Part shown: piece by piece, positions 25,807 to 35,050 of the stretch
Layout: each line of letters starts with the position of its first letter
Position numbering within the stretch: the first letter of the stretch is position 1
Assembly: GCF_003946505.1 (NCBI RefSeq)
Contig: NZ_RHON01000002.1
Span: 335,757 to 399,756 of the forward strand
Length of the DNA: 64,000 bases
Origin: Companilactobacillus mishanensis
Lineage (GTDB): Bacteria; Bacillota; Bacilli; Lactobacillales; Lactobacillaceae
Reading direction: 5' to 3'
Made by a program: the position numbers and the translations under genes
The notes under the pieces: model-generated
Seen by the model: only the letters and a program-made list of their open reading frames with translations
Told to the model about the DNA's origin: nothing
Databases searched by the model: none

Positions 25807-26874
25807 TTGAAGAAAATACAACTTTTTATTCCGTATATGACAGGATTTGGTGGAACAGAAACAGTTATTAGTAATCTGTATTCTGAATACAAAAAAATTG
25901 AGCAAAAGGATTATCAATTAAAAGTAACTTCCATTGGTGGATACAAAAATGGAAATTGGTTAAAGAAAGTTGATAACAAGCATATTATTTGGCTGACAAA
26001 TATTCCTAAAGTGAGGTTCCTCCAATATCTCCTTTTACTTCCATTTATTTTATTTAACGAAGTTAAAAAAGATAAACCGGATGTCGTAATTTCAACAGAA
26101 CCATTTATTTGGTTTTTATTGTATGTTATAAAAAAAATCACTCGTTCAAATTATAAGGTGATGAGTTGGTATCATTTCTCATTAAGCATCAAAAAGATAC
26201 GTAAATTTTTGATCAAACCCATTGATGGTCATTTGGCCATCAGCACTGGTATTTCCAGACAAATTATTAATTTAGGGATTAGCCCTGACAAGGTAAAGGT
26301 AATATTTAACCCAATTATGCGAAAAGAAATTACCGTCAGGCGTACAGAAAATGCGCAACCATGTAAGTTTGCATATGTAGGTCGAATTATGCTCGATGGA
26401 CAAAAAAATATGCGTAGTATTTTGAATTGCCTTTCTCAAATTGAAAGTAATTGGACATTAGATGTTTTTGGTAGTGGTAATAATGCTGAGGTTAAGAACT
26501 ATGCTGAAAAATTAGGCATCAGCAATAAAGTTCATTTTCAAGGTTTTCAAGTGGATGTTTGGTCAAATATGGATACAATGGATTGCTTGCTAATGACTTC
26601 GAGGTTTGAGGGATTACCCATGGTCTTAAATGAGGCAATTTCAGTAGGAATTCCTGTAATGTCTTTTAACTGTTCAACAGGGCCCTCAGATATTATCAAT
26701 GACAAAAATGGTGTTTTGGTGCCAGATAAGGATGAGGCATCCTTTGTGAAAGGACTTCAAAAGTTTACAAATCGGGAAATTTGTTTCCAAGATACATCTG
26801 AAATTAAGAATTCCATCAGTAAATTTTATAGTGACAATTACTTTTTAACATTTATTAAAGCAATACAGGAATAA
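25807..26874 (+). CDS. GT4-type glycosyltransferase of the EPS operon
   Basis: The 355-residue GT-B enzyme has an N-terminal GFGGTETVISNLY acceptor-domain start and a C-terminal donor domain with FAYVGRIMLDGQKN, VHFQGF and the E-x7-E region SRFEGLPMVLNEAIS. TTG start behind AAAGGAG. Donor sugar unknown. Confidence 0.9.
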   Translation: MKKIQLFIPYMTGFGGTETVISNLYSEYKKIEQKDYQLKVTSIGGYKNGNWLKKVDNKHIIWLTNIPKVRFLQYLLLLPFILFNEVKKDKPDVVISTEPFIWFLLYVIKKITRSNYKVMSWYHFSLSIKKIRKFLIKPIDGHLAISTGISRQIINLGISPDKVKVIFNPIMRKEITVRRTENAQPCKFAYVGRIMLDGQKNMRSILNCLSQIESNWTLDVFGSGNNAEVKNYAEKLGISNKVHFQGFQVDVWSNMDTMDCLLMTSRFEGLPMVLNEAISVGIPVMSFNCSTGPSDIINDKNGVLVPDKDEASFVKGLQKFTNREICFQDTSEIKNSISKFYSDNYFLTFIKAIQE

Positions 26875-26896
26875 AACAAATTTCGGAGGACTGTGA

Positions 26897-27775
26897 ATGA
26901 CAGTTGATGCAGTTGTAGTAACGTACAATCGAATTGAAAAACTCAAGGAATGTCTAAATAAGCTGGCTGAATTCAATTTGGAAAATATTTATGTAATTGA
27001 CAACGCTAGCAGTGATGGCACTAGTGAGTATGTCCATGATCTGGCAAACCGAGTGGAAAACGTGACAGCATTTAATTTAAAAAAGAATCTCGGTGGAGCA
27101 GGTGGATTCAATTATGGATTGAAAAAATTCATACAAGAAAGTACCAGTGATTATGCATGGATCATGGATGATGATACGATTCCAGAATCAGACTCCTTAG
27201 AACTGTTAGTACAAGGAATAGAAAGCGAGAGAGGCAAAGTTGGATTTGCTACTGGTCAGGTTTATTGGATTGACGGAACTTTAGCTCAAATGAATATTCC
27301 CGTGTTTTCAAGGAATTCACATACTAATTCTGAATATAATTATGTAGCGGAAGCATCATTTGTCGCAATTCTATTTTCTAGAACTGCAATTGAGAAAATT
27401 GGTTATCCAATTACTGATTTCTTTATTTGGGGAGATGACGTTGAATATACTCAACGCGTCAATAAGAATGGTTTGCTGGGAATTCAGGTAAAAAATGCCA
27501 GAATTATTCACAAAATGAATGAGAATGTTGGTATCGATATTTTAAATGAAAACGCCAATAAGGCTCGGATAGAACGCTATTTTTACAATTATCGGAATCG
27601 CTTATATTTGAGTCGCAAGAATGGGTTATATAGAGTTTGTCGATCACTGTGTGGAAGAGTCGTGGGATTAGGCAATATTTTAGTGAAAAGTAATAATTAT
27701 AAAATGCTAAAAATTAAAGTATTGATTAAGGGTACTTTAGCGGGTTTATTCTTTAATCCACCCATTGAAAAGTAG
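26897..27775 (+). CDS. GT2-type glycosyltransferase (GlfT2/rhamnosyltransferase-like)
   Basis: The 292-residue GT-A enzyme has VVTYNRIEKLKECL, IDNASSDGT, LGGAGGFNYG, the acidic metal motif MDDDT and the WGDDVEYTQRV catalytic segment. The GGAGGFN and WGDDVE pattern is typical of galactofuranosyl-/rhamnosyltransferase relatives. This agrees with the UDP-galactopyranose mutase gene downstream, suggesting galactofuranose in the repeat unit (inference). A relic of a second copy of this family lies at 28996-29217. Confidence 0.88.
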   Translation: MTVDAVVVTYNRIEKLKECLNKLAEFNLENIYVIDNASSDGTSEYVHDLANRVENVTAFNLKKNLGGAGGFNYGLKKFIQESTSDYAWIMDDDTIPESDSLELLVQGIESERGKVGFATGQVYWIDGTLAQMNIPVFSRNSHTNSEYNYVAEASFVAILFSRTAIEKIGYPITDFFIWGDDVEYTQRVNKNGLLGIQVKNARIIHKMNENVGIDILNENANKARIERYFYNYRNRLYLSRKNGLYRVCRSLCGRVVGLGNILVKSNNYKMLKIKVLIKGTLAGLFFNPPIEK

Positions 27776-27814
27776 TATGTCTATTTTTACAGCAGAACAG
27801 GGGAACAAGTTTAT

Positions 27815-29086
27815 ATGTTAAATCGAATTCAACTTAATAAATTAGATGGAATCCTGTTTGTTTGTGGATACGTTCCTGTTTTGATACTTGGAATTTTAAG
27901 TACTTCATCTATTTCATATTCTTTACCAATCGAATTTTTTAGCAAAATGGTAATTGCATTTTCAATCATTCTTTATACTGCAAAAATACTAATTAACGAA
28001 TATCAAATTAAAGAATTCTTCTTGTATTTAGTTTTGCTAATTGTATTCTTTGTATCTTATCGACAGTCTGGTAGTTGGTCATTAATTACAATGTTCATCT
28101 TCATGGCATCAAGTCGAAATGTGGATCCAAAATTAGTCAATAAAATATATTTCGTAATTTCGTTGGTGTTAATTATTGCAATCGTCTTTGGTGCATTAAA
28201 AGGAATAATTCCCAATTATGTGTTTTATCGAGATGGATTGAGTAGAGCTTCCTTGGGAATTATCTATCCAACCGATTTTGCTTCACATATTTTTTACTTG
28301 TTGTGTAGTTTTTCATACTTACGTGGGAAAAAATTTGGAATTATTGATTTTGTATTAGTCATCGGAATTAGCTATTTAGTTTATACCCAAACAAATGCTA
28401 GGTTAAATTTTATCTGCGGGATTCTTTTAGCTTTAGCCATGTACTTAGTAAGATGTGACAAGAAAAATTTATTAAATAACTTTACACGAATGATGCCGAC
28501 TGCTGGTGCTGTAACGATGATTTTCTTAACGACAATTTATAATCCTGGAAATGATTTTTTGAATAATTTAAATCAAGCATTATCAGGTAGATTATCAATC
28601 GTGCATGAAGTTGTATCTCAGTATGGATTGCATTTATTCGGGGCAAATATTGTTCAAAATGGTCTTGGAGGTCCGTCAGGATTAAACTTCAACCCGTTCT
28701 TAACCAAATATGTTTTCATCGATTCAATGTATTTACGATTTTTATTGATGTATGGGATTGTCAGTTTGATATTAGTATTGATTGTCTTATATTTCATGGT
28801 AAAAAAAGTTCAGGATAAATATTTGTTGGCTGTACTATTAACGATTTTTGTTGCCGCTGCAATTGAAAATCATTTGCTAGAATTTGCCTACAATCCTTTT
28901 TTAATTATTTTGGCTTCCGCATTTTTCAATAGAAATAATTTGCCCAACTCTTGTTTTTCGAAATCTGAAATAAAAGATTTTGGTGATGATTTTGAAGAAT
29001 GGGAAGATACTTCTACAAATACCGAAACACCATTGTTACAACCAGAATGTACTCAACAAAAATCCAATTGGGGAAAACCACTTTAA
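27815..29086 (+). CDS. EPS polymerase-like membrane protein (Wzy type) with foreign C-terminal tail
   Basis: The 423-residue protein has about 11-12 hydrophobic segments and a large extracytoplasmic loop near residues 240-300, consistent with an O-antigen polymerase-like (Wzy) role and position in the operon. Family sequence conservation is low, so the call is by topology and context. The last ~30 residues (from about FGDDFEEWED) are hydrophilic. They are read from DNA that, in another frame, encodes the C-terminus of a glycosyltransferase, so the tail is probably chimeric. Confidence 0.75.
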   Translation: MLNRIQLNKLDGILFVCGYVPVLILGILSTSSISYSLPIEFFSKMVIAFSIILYTAKILINEYQIKEFFLYLVLLIVFFVSYRQSGSWSLITMFIFMASSRNVDPKLVNKIYFVISLVLIIAIVFGALKGIIPNYVFYRDGLSRASLGIIYPTDFASHIFYLLCSFSYLRGKKFGIIDFVLVIGISYLVYTQTNARLNFICGILLALAMYLVRCDKKNLLNNFTRMMPTAGAVTMIFLTTIYNPGNDFLNNLNQALSGRLSIVHEVVSQYGLHLFGANIVQNGLGGPSGLNFNPFLTKYVFIDSMYLRFLLMYGIVSLILVLIVLYFMVKKVQDKYLLAVLLTIFVAAAIENHLLEFAYNPFLIILASAFFNRNNLPNSCFSKSEIKDFGDDFEEWEDTSTNTETPLLQPECTQQKSNWGKPL

Positions 29087-29217
29087 AAGATTTTAAAGAA
29101 GTTGGTCAGATTTGTTTTTCAAAAAGCACTAATAAATTGATGAGATCTAAAACCATTATTAAAGGCATGGTCAGTGGCTTTGCCTTCAATCCTAAAATAG
29201 AGAAAGTACATCAATAA
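28996..29217 (+). pseudogene. relic: C-terminal fragment of a GlfT2-like GT2 glycosyltransferase
   Basis: This frame reads RMGRYFYKYRN near its start and ends SKTIIKGMVSGFAFNPKIEK. These match RIERYFYNYRN and IKVLIKGTLAGLFFNPPIEK at the C-terminus of the intact glycosyltransferase at 26897-27775, with similar spacing. A stop codon lies directly upstream in frame and no N-terminal domain exists. It overlaps the wzy 3' end in a different frame and stops 12 bases before glf. Confidence 0.75.
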
Positions 29218-29229
29218 AGAGGAACAAAT

Positions 29230-30351
29230 ATGAGATATCTAGTAGTTGGATCCGGATTGTTTGGATCGGTGTTTGCTCATGAGGCAGCAAAAAGAAATCA
29301 TGAAGTGAAAGTGATTGAAAAGTCCAATCATATTGGTGGCAACGTTTACACCAAAGAAATTGAAGGGATTCAAGTTCACCAATATGGAGCTCATATTTTC
29401 CACACAAAAATGGAAAACATTTGGGAATATGTCCAGCAATTTGCTGAGTTTAACAACTATATTAATTCTCCGGTAGCCAATTATAATGGTGAAATTTACA
29501 ATTTGCCATTCAATATGAACACATTTAATAAGCTTTGGGGTGTGATAACACCTGCTGAAGCGAGAGAAAAAATTGAATCTCAAAAACACGATTATGTTTT
29601 AGAAAAAAATCCAAAAAATCTTGAGGAACAGGCTATTTCTTTAATTGGTCCTGATGTTTATGAGAAGTTGGTTAAGGGTTATACAGAAAAGCAGTGGGGA
29701 CAATCAGCCACAGAGTTGCCTGCCTTCATCATTCGAAGATTGCCGGTTAGATTTACTTACGACAATAACTATTTTGATGATCCGTATCAGGGTATTCCGG
29801 TCGGTGGATATACTCAAATTATTGAAAAAATGTTGAGTCATGACAAAATTGATGTCGAACTGAACAGTAACTTTTTTGATAAAAGATCAGAGTACTTGAA
29901 CTCGGATTACAAAATTATTTTCACTGGAATGATTGACCAATTTTTTGATTATCGCTTAGGTGATTTAGAATATCGAAGTTTACGATTCGAGAATGAAGTT
30001 ATCGATACCGATAACTATCAAGGAAATGCCGTGGTTAATTACACCGATGCGGAAACTCCATATACCAGAATTATTGAGCACAAGCATTTTGAATTTGGAA
30101 AAGGTCAGAAAGGAAAAACCGTAATTACTCGTGAATATCCCAAGAAATGGAATCGAGGGGATGATCCATATTATCCAATCAACAATGAGCGAAATAAAAA
30201 ACTATATTCTTCGTATGTTAAATTGGCCAGGGAAGAAAGTCCCAATGTTATTTTTGGTGGTAGATTAGGTCAGTATCGATACTACAATATGGATCAAACG
30301 ATTATGGCAGCGCTCCAAGTTGTTAAACGTGAGTTCGAAACGATTAATTAA
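29230..30351 (+). CDS. glf: UDP-galactopyranose mutase
   Basis: The 373-residue flavoprotein interconverts UDP-galactopyranose and UDP-galactofuranose. The FAD dinucleotide-binding motif is GSGLFGSVFAHEAAKR, followed by IEKSNHIGGNVYT, GAHIFHT, KGYTEKQWG and the C-terminal GRLGQYRYYNMDQ. Supplies the furanose donor for the EPS. It overlaps the flippase gene by one base (TAATG). Confidence 0.96.
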   Translation: MRYLVVGSGLFGSVFAHEAAKRNHEVKVIEKSNHIGGNVYTKEIEGIQVHQYGAHIFHTKMENIWEYVQQFAEFNNYINSPVANYNGEIYNLPFNMNTFNKLWGVITPAEAREKIESQKHDYVLEKNPKNLEEQAISLIGPDVYEKLVKGYTEKQWGQSATELPAFIIRRLPVRFTYDNNYFDDPYQGIPVGGYTQIIEKMLSHDKIDVELNSNFFDKRSEYLNSDYKIIFTGMIDQFFDYRLGDLEYRSLRFENEVIDTDNYQGNAVVNYTDAETPYTRIIEHKHFEFGKGQKGKTVITREYPKKWNRGDDPYYPINNERNKKLYSSYVKLAREESPNVIFGGRLGQYRYYNMDQTIMAALQVVKREFETIN

Positions 30352-31781
30352 TGAAATTAGTTAAGAATTATTTCTATAATGCGTTTTATCAAATTTTTGT
30401 CTTGATTGTCCCATTGATCACAACACCTTATCTAGCGAGAGTTCTTGGTCCTAAGGGTGTCGGAGTCAATGCCTACACAAGTTCAATTGTTCAGTATTTT
30501 ATCTTGCTTGGCAGTCTCGGAATAGGACTGTATGCCAACCGGCAAATTGCATTTATTCGAGAGTGTAAAGAAGAATTATCAAAGACATTTTTTGAGATTT
30601 TCATTGTTCGGATTCTGACAATGCTAATTTCATTAATACTATTTATGGTTTTTCTCTGTTTGGTTAAGCAATATAAAACCTATTACTTGGTACAGTCAAT
30701 AACTGTTTTGGCGGTGGCTTTTGATATTTCCTGGTTCTTTATGGGATTGGAAAAATTCTCAATAACTGTAATGCGTAATATTGTTGTTAAAATCATTACA
30801 GTGATTTGCATATTTTTATTTGTAAAAACTTCCAATGATCTTATTAACTATGTTTTGATCCTTTCGATATCTACGTTAATAGGAAATCTACTATTATTTC
30901 CTAATTTGATGAACATTATTGAATGGCCAAAATTCAAACAATTAAATCCACTTCGTCATGTTTGGCCATCTTTAATTCTATTTGTTCCTCAAATTGCGAC
31001 TCAAGTTTATTTGGTATTAAACAAAACTATGTTGGGTTCATTAGTATCTGTACAATCTGCAGGATACTTTGATCAATCAGACAAAATAATCAAAGTAGTA
31101 CTTGCAGTTGTAACTGCGACGGGTACCGTTATGCTTCCTCGCGTTGCCAATACTTTTGCAAAAGGTGATCACGTTCGGACCAAACAGTATTTGTATGATA
31201 GTTTTTCTTTCGTCACGGCTATATCTATTCCCATGTCCCTCGGATTAGCTGCAATTACTTCAAAACTTGTGCCACTATTTTTATCTCCGAAGTTCAACGA
31301 AGTAATTCCAATTATGCTGGTTGAATCGATTGTAATTGTCTTGATTGCGTGGAGCAACGCAATTGGTACTCAATATCTCTTACCTACTAAACAGACAAAA
31401 TCTTTCACTGTATCTGTGGTTGTTGGTGCAGTAGTTAACTTAATTGCTAACATACCTTTGATTCTATTATTGGGTGCACTGGGTGCGGCAATCGCCACTG
31501 TATTATCCGAGATTGCTGTTACTGGCTATCAACTATTCTACGTCAGAAAGCAAATAGAATTTAAAAAGCTCTTTACAGACGGATATAAATATTTCATAGC
31601 CGGAATTGCGATGTTTGTATTAATCGTTTTCTTGAACCAACTATTGAAACAAACTTGGTTGTCACTTTTCATGGAGATAATCATTGGCTCACTATTTTAC
31701 GTTGGATTATTAGTTTTATTAAGAGCAAAAATCATAATTCAAGCAAAAATACTTTTAAAAACAACAAGGAAAAAATCTTAA
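30351..31781 (+). CDS. EPS repeat-unit flippase (Wzx type)
   Basis: The 476-residue MOP-superfamily polysaccharide transporter has about 12-14 membrane segments: TTPYLARVLGPKGVGVNAYT in the first loop, SWFFMGLEKF, and SLGLAAITSKLVPLF. It moves the lipid-linked repeat unit across the membrane before polymerisation. Confidence 0.92.
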   Translation: MKLVKNYFYNAFYQIFVLIVPLITTPYLARVLGPKGVGVNAYTSSIVQYFILLGSLGIGLYANRQIAFIRECKEELSKTFFEIFIVRILTMLISLILFMVFLCLVKQYKTYYLVQSITVLAVAFDISWFFMGLEKFSITVMRNIVVKIITVICIFLFVKTSNDLINYVLILSISTLIGNLLLFPNLMNIIEWPKFKQLNPLRHVWPSLILFVPQIATQVYLVLNKTMLGSLVSVQSAGYFDQSDKIIKVVLAVVTATGTVMLPRVANTFAKGDHVRTKQYLYDSFSFVTAISIPMSLGLAAITSKLVPLFLSPKFNEVIPIMLVESIVIVLIAWSNAIGTQYLLPTKQTKSFTVSVVVGAVVNLIANIPLILLLGALGAAIATVLSEIAVTGYQLFYVRKQIEFKKLFTDGYKYFIAGIAMFVLIVFLNQLLKQTWLSLFMEIIIGSLFYVGLLVLLRAKIIIQAKILLKTTRKKS

Positions 31782-31784
31782 TTT

Positions 31785-32753
31785 ATGCATAAAAAGAAAA
31801 AGAAGCACTTACTTAGAAACTCCTTCATTGCTTTGTTTTTGATGATGTTCATTGGTGGCGTCGCATATGGTACAACTACATATCGTGGCATCAAGAATTC
31901 GGTGAACAGTTCATTTAAACCTGTTGGAGTTAAAAAGGACAGAGATGTTAACTCTCAACTTAAAAAGAAAAAACCTATCTCAATCTTGCTTATGGGTACT
32001 GATACTGGAGCTTTAGGACGTGATTACCAGGGTAGAACTGACAGTATGATGATTTTAACGTTGAATCCTAATACTAATAAAACAACTATTACCAGTATTC
32101 CTCGTGACACTGCAGTTAAAATTCCTGGATATCCTGAAGAATCACCAGCCAAAATCAATGCTGCTTATTCGGTTGGTCAAACTAAGACTGCTATTACTAC
32201 TGTTCAGAAGTTGTTGAATATTCCAATCGACTTCTATGTTCTTATCAACATGGGTGGTATGGAAAAGGTTATCAATCAAGCTGGTGGGGTGGATGTTACT
32301 CCTACCTTTACTTTTGAATATGAAGGCTATCGTTTCGCTGGTGGGATGAATGAACACATGGACGGTAAGGAAGCATTGGCATACTCTCGAATGCGTTACG
32401 ACGATCCTGATGGCGATTACGGTCGTCAGAAACGTCAAAGACAAGTGTTCACTGCCTTACTTAAAAAAAGCAGTTCTATCCAAAGTTTGTTGAATCAGCA
32501 GTTTATTAAATCACTTTCGAATCATACACAAACTGATTTAACTTTTGATGAATTAACGACTTTGGCCAAAGACTATCGTTCTGTTCGAGACCAAACTGAA
32601 GAAACTCATTTACAAGGTCAAGGTGTACAGATCAATAAACAAAGTATGGAAGTAGTCAAAAAGGATGAATTGCAACGTGCGACTGATTTCATTCGTAAGA
32701 ATTTAGATTTGGATCATGAAACTACTGGAAACATTCAGTACGATCCAAAATAA
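31785..32753 (+). CDS. LytR-CpsA-Psr (LCP) family glycopolymer transferase
   Basis: The 322-residue protein has a short cytoplasmic basic N-terminus, one membrane helix (about residues 9-30) and an extracellular LCP domain: ISILLMGTDTG, GRTDSMMILTLNP, SIPRDTAVKIPG, INAAYSVG, and RMRYDDPDGDYGRQKRQRQV with the catalytic arginines. It probably attaches the polymer from its lipid carrier to peptidoglycan. Last gene of the operon. Confidence 0.93.
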   Translation: MHKKKKKHLLRNSFIALFLMMFIGGVAYGTTTYRGIKNSVNSSFKPVGVKKDRDVNSQLKKKKPISILLMGTDTGALGRDYQGRTDSMMILTLNPNTNKTTITSIPRDTAVKIPGYPEESPAKINAAYSVGQTKTAITTVQKLLNIPIDFYVLINMGGMEKVINQAGGVDVTPTFTFEYEGYRFAGGMNEHMDGKEALAYSRMRYDDPDGDYGRQKRQRQVFTALLKKSSSIQSLLNQQFIKSLSNHTQTDLTFDELTTLAKDYRSVRDQTEETHLQGQGVQINKQSMEVVKKDELQRATDFIRKNLDLDHETTGNIQYDPK

Positions 32754-32755
32754 AG

Positions 32756-32789
32756 AAAGGTCGAAAACCATTTGGTTTTCGACCTTTTT
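32756..32789. terminator. bidirectional terminator between the EPS operon and the YitT gene
   Basis: AAAGGTCGAAAACC and GGTTTTCGACCTTT form a 14-bp stem with loop ATTT. Ts follow on the plus strand; the minus strand also ends in a short T-rich stretch. Confidence 0.9.
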
Positions 32790-32798
32790 GCATACAAT

Positions 32799-33398
32799 TT
32801 AAAAGTTAATATACTTATCTTCAAACATTGTACAAAGCTTGATAACGACACTCGATATTGCTACTGACATGACAGCCAATCCAAACGATACCCAACCTGT
32901 AACGAAAATATTTCCGATACAAACGATACCATCTATGACAAACAAGCTAATGTATTTATCGATTTCAAAATGTCGATGGATGATCATCGGTGGAACAGTG
33001 GTGCCACCACTAGACATATCTAGCGTATAAAGGATAGCCAGACCGATCCCGAATATAATACTTCCTATTATTACGGAAGTGAAGGGATGTGGTATCAAAT
33101 TGATCACAGGCGTTATTAATAGGAACAAAGGTAAAACGAAACTTCCAAAGATGAGTTTAACGGTTGTCATTCTCTCTAAATAGAAGTAGGAGATTACTAG
33201 CATTACAATGTTGATCCCAAATACGGAGAATGATGTTGGGACATCGACCGCTTCATATAATAGGATGGCAATACCAGTTGCTCCACCTGCAGCAACCTTG
33301 CTTGGTTCATAAAACATGTTGATACTTAAGGCAATAAGTTCCAATGCAATCAGCATTAAAACTACTTTTCCAGTCATTTTCAGTATTTTTTTCTTCAT
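32799..33398 (-). CDS. YitT-family (DUF161) membrane protein
   Basis: The 199-residue protein has about five to six hydrophobic segments and the family segment EPSKVAAGGATGIAILL (about residues 31-47), plus DMSSGGTTVPPMIIHR. It lacks the C-terminal DUF2179 domain present in longer YitT proteins. Function unknown. Convergent with the EPS operon. Confidence 0.8.
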   Translation of the reverse strand: MKKKILKMTGKVVLMLIALELIALSINMFYEPSKVAAGGATGIAILLYEAVDVPTSFSVFGINIVMLVISYFYLERMTTVKLIFGSFVLPLFLLITPVINLIPHPFTSVIIGSIIFGIGLAILYTLDMSSGGTTVPPMIIHRHFEIDKYISLFVIDGIVCIGNIFVTGWVSFGLAVMSVAISSVVIKLCTMFEDKYINF

Positions 33399-33505
33399 AA
33401 ATACTAATATATCACTAAAATTGTAAAATGAGCAACTGAAAAGATGGTTGATATACCAACGTTTGCAGAGCCATTTTCATGAATTGTTTCACTGACATTA
33501 CTAAG

Positions 33506-33556
33506 GTTACATAAAACAAGTTAAACTGTAACTTGCTTTGCGATGTTATGTAACAT
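33506..33556. repeat. inverted repeats upstream of the LysM/RlpA-like gene
   Basis: GTTACATAA (33506-33514) is inverted as TTATGTAAC (33547-33555), and ATGTTA-TG-TAACAT (33543-33556) is itself a palindrome. They lie 75-125 bases before the start and may bind a cell-wall stress regulator; no clear WalR tandem box was seen. The rest of 33399-33630 holds nothing further. Confidence 0.4.
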
Positions 33557-33630
33557 TGGCCTGCTATTATAACTCTCATAGCTTAAAGATAGCTAAAGAA
33601 ATTTAGAAAAAGTAAGGATGTATATAATTC

Positions 33631-34305
33631 ATGAAAAAAGTATTATCAATCGCGTTCGTAAGTGCTATGGCACTAACAGCTTTAGGAATCAAAACAAGTA
33701 CTTCAGAAGCTGCTACTACAATAGATAGCAGTCACGTATCAGTCGTAGCAGGTGATACTTATAAGAGTATCGCTGCTGCCAACGGTGTAACAATTGCAGA
33801 ATTAGAACAAGCAAATGGCCGTGTAGTTGGTGGCTTTGACCTTATCTTCCCTGGAGATATCGTTACATTGCCAACAACAACTGCAGTACAACAAAACGTG
33901 CAAGCACAAACTCCAGCTCCTGCACCACAAGAAGAAGTTCAAGCACCTGCACAAACTCAAGCACCAGTTCAAAACACACAAGCACAACAATCAACAACAC
34001 AAAGCTCATCTACATACTCAGCACCAAGTACAACAACTTCAAGAGGTCAATTTAAGATCAGTTTCTATGACCCAGCAGTTCTTGGATCAAGCATGGGTTA
34101 TGGTGGTGTAGCCGCTAACCTTTCAATCTTCCCTCGTGGAACACAATTGAAGATCACATTGGCAAATGGCCAAGTAATGTACAGAACAGTTAATGATACA
34201 GGATACTTTGCTTACAGCAATCCTTATCAATTAGACGTTGCAATGCCTAACAACCAAATTCCTTCATACGGAATTACATCAGCTACTGTTGAAGTAGTTC
34301 GTTAA
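33631..34305 (+). CDS. secreted LysM + RlpA/3D-like double-psi barrel protein
   Basis: The 224-residue exported protein has a signal peptide (cleavage near SEAATT) and a LysM domain at about residues 34-80 (HVSVVAGDTYKSIAAANGVTIAELEQANG). A 45-residue linker rich in Pro, Gln, Ala and Thr follows. The C-terminal double-psi beta-barrel domain resembles RlpA/3D proteins (GVAANLSIFPRGTQLKI, TVNDTGYF, QLDVAMP). It probably binds peptidoglycan; whether the barrel is a lytic enzyme is unknown. A paralogue without LysM lies at 53160-53822. Confidence 0.85.
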   Translation: MKKVLSIAFVSAMALTALGIKTSTSEAATTIDSSHVSVVAGDTYKSIAAANGVTIAELEQANGRVVGGFDLIFPGDIVTLPTTTAVQQNVQAQTPAPAPQEEVQAPAQTQAPVQNTQAQQSTTQSSSTYSAPSTTTSRGQFKISFYDPAVLGSSMGYGGVAANLSIFPRGTQLKITLANGQVMYRTVNDTGYFAYSNPYQLDVAMPNNQIPSYGITSATVEVVR

Positions 34306-34324
34306 TATTCAAGTGAATAAATAA

Positions 34325-34356
34325 TAAAGGAGCTTCCCTTAGGGAGGCTCCTTTTT
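34325..34356 (+). terminator. terminator of the LysM/RlpA-like gene
   Basis: AAAGGAGCTTCCCT-TA-GGGAGGCTCCTTT followed by Ts. Confidence 0.9.
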
Positions 34357-34473
34357 GAATGCTCTATTAGAATAGCGAAGAATTTTTACATGGTTCGAAA
34401 TATAATCCGGTGTTAAAGGATTTTGAATATTTTGGAAATACTTGAGAAAAAATCGGTAAAAATTTTTGCTCAT
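34339..34473 (-). CDS. possible 44-residue protein, unknown
   Basis: A minus-strand ORF begins at ATG 34473 with a perfect AGGAGGT (34481-34487) seven bases upstream and reads MSKNFYRFFLKYFQNIQNPL to ...FKKEPP. Its stop lies inside the hairpin of the convergent LysM gene. The ribosome site and the absence of any other use for it are the evidence. No family is recognised and no clear promoter was found. It may be a relic. Confidence 0.4.
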   Translation of the reverse strand: MSKNFYRFFLKYFQNIQNPLTPDYISNHVKILRYSNRAFKKEPP

Positions 34474-34721
34474 CAAGTGAACCTCCTAAAATTTTCGCAA
34501 ATCAAATCTTTAATACACCTATAGAGTATCATTTTATTTAATTTTTAGGGTGAAAAACGATTCTTATAAATAATATATATTTTAAAATATTGAGATTCAT
34601 AACGCTGACGTAACGGCCGAAATCCTTTTGGATCAGGATACTGCACGGAATGTCAAAATGAAATTAATATTCAATTATTAGAAATTTGATTAGTAAATTA
34701 AAATTTATTCTAATAAAACTG
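34474..34721. other. gene-free stretch before the first T-box
   Basis: Mostly AT-rich. A GC-richer patch at about 34600-34650 contains ATCC-TTTT-GGAT and flanking CCG/CGG but no convincing ORF, T run or known RNA motif. Nothing else is supported here. Confidence 0.5.
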
Positions 34722-34750
34722 TTGACAATCTTATTGGATGTGTTTAATAT
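34722..34750 (+). promoter_or_regulatory. promoter of the first methionine T-box/metQ unit
   Basis: A perfect TTGACA (34722-34727) and TAATAT (34745-34750) have 17-base spacing. Confidence 0.8.
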
Positions 34751-34779
34751 TTGACTCATCTTAAAAGTTAAAACTAATT

Positions 34780-35050
34780 ACCAAACAATTTGATCAGGGG
34801 AAGTAGTTTAAGTTTTGAAGTACAGAAAGCCTTCATTTGCTGAGAGAGGGTCGATAAACCAAACGAAAATGACCTGTGATTGGTGCGCTGAATCCTCAGG
34901 ATAAAGTGGCAATGGTCGGTACCCATTACAGTACACGCGTATTTATGTACGTTGTTAAGGGGACAACTGTAAGGTTGTTCCAAATTAGAATGGTACCGTG
35001 GGAAACCGCTTCTAAAACAAATTAATTTTTGTTTTGGAGCGGTTTTTTTA
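34780..35050 (+). promoter_or_regulatory. T-box riboswitch, methionine (AUG specifier), copy 1
   Basis: The leader has stem I elements (AGGGGAAGTAG, AGTACAGAAAG, CTGAGAGAGG), a specifier ATG at 34869-34871 in the context GAAAATGACC, and the T-box core TGGTACCGTG at 34991-35000. A competing terminator (AACCGCT paired with AGCGGTT, then Ts) follows at 35002-35049. Uncharged tRNA-Met should favour the antiterminator and expression of metQ. The UGGU of the T-box fits an A discriminator base. The core differs from the usual ACCGCG by one base. Confidence 0.93.
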
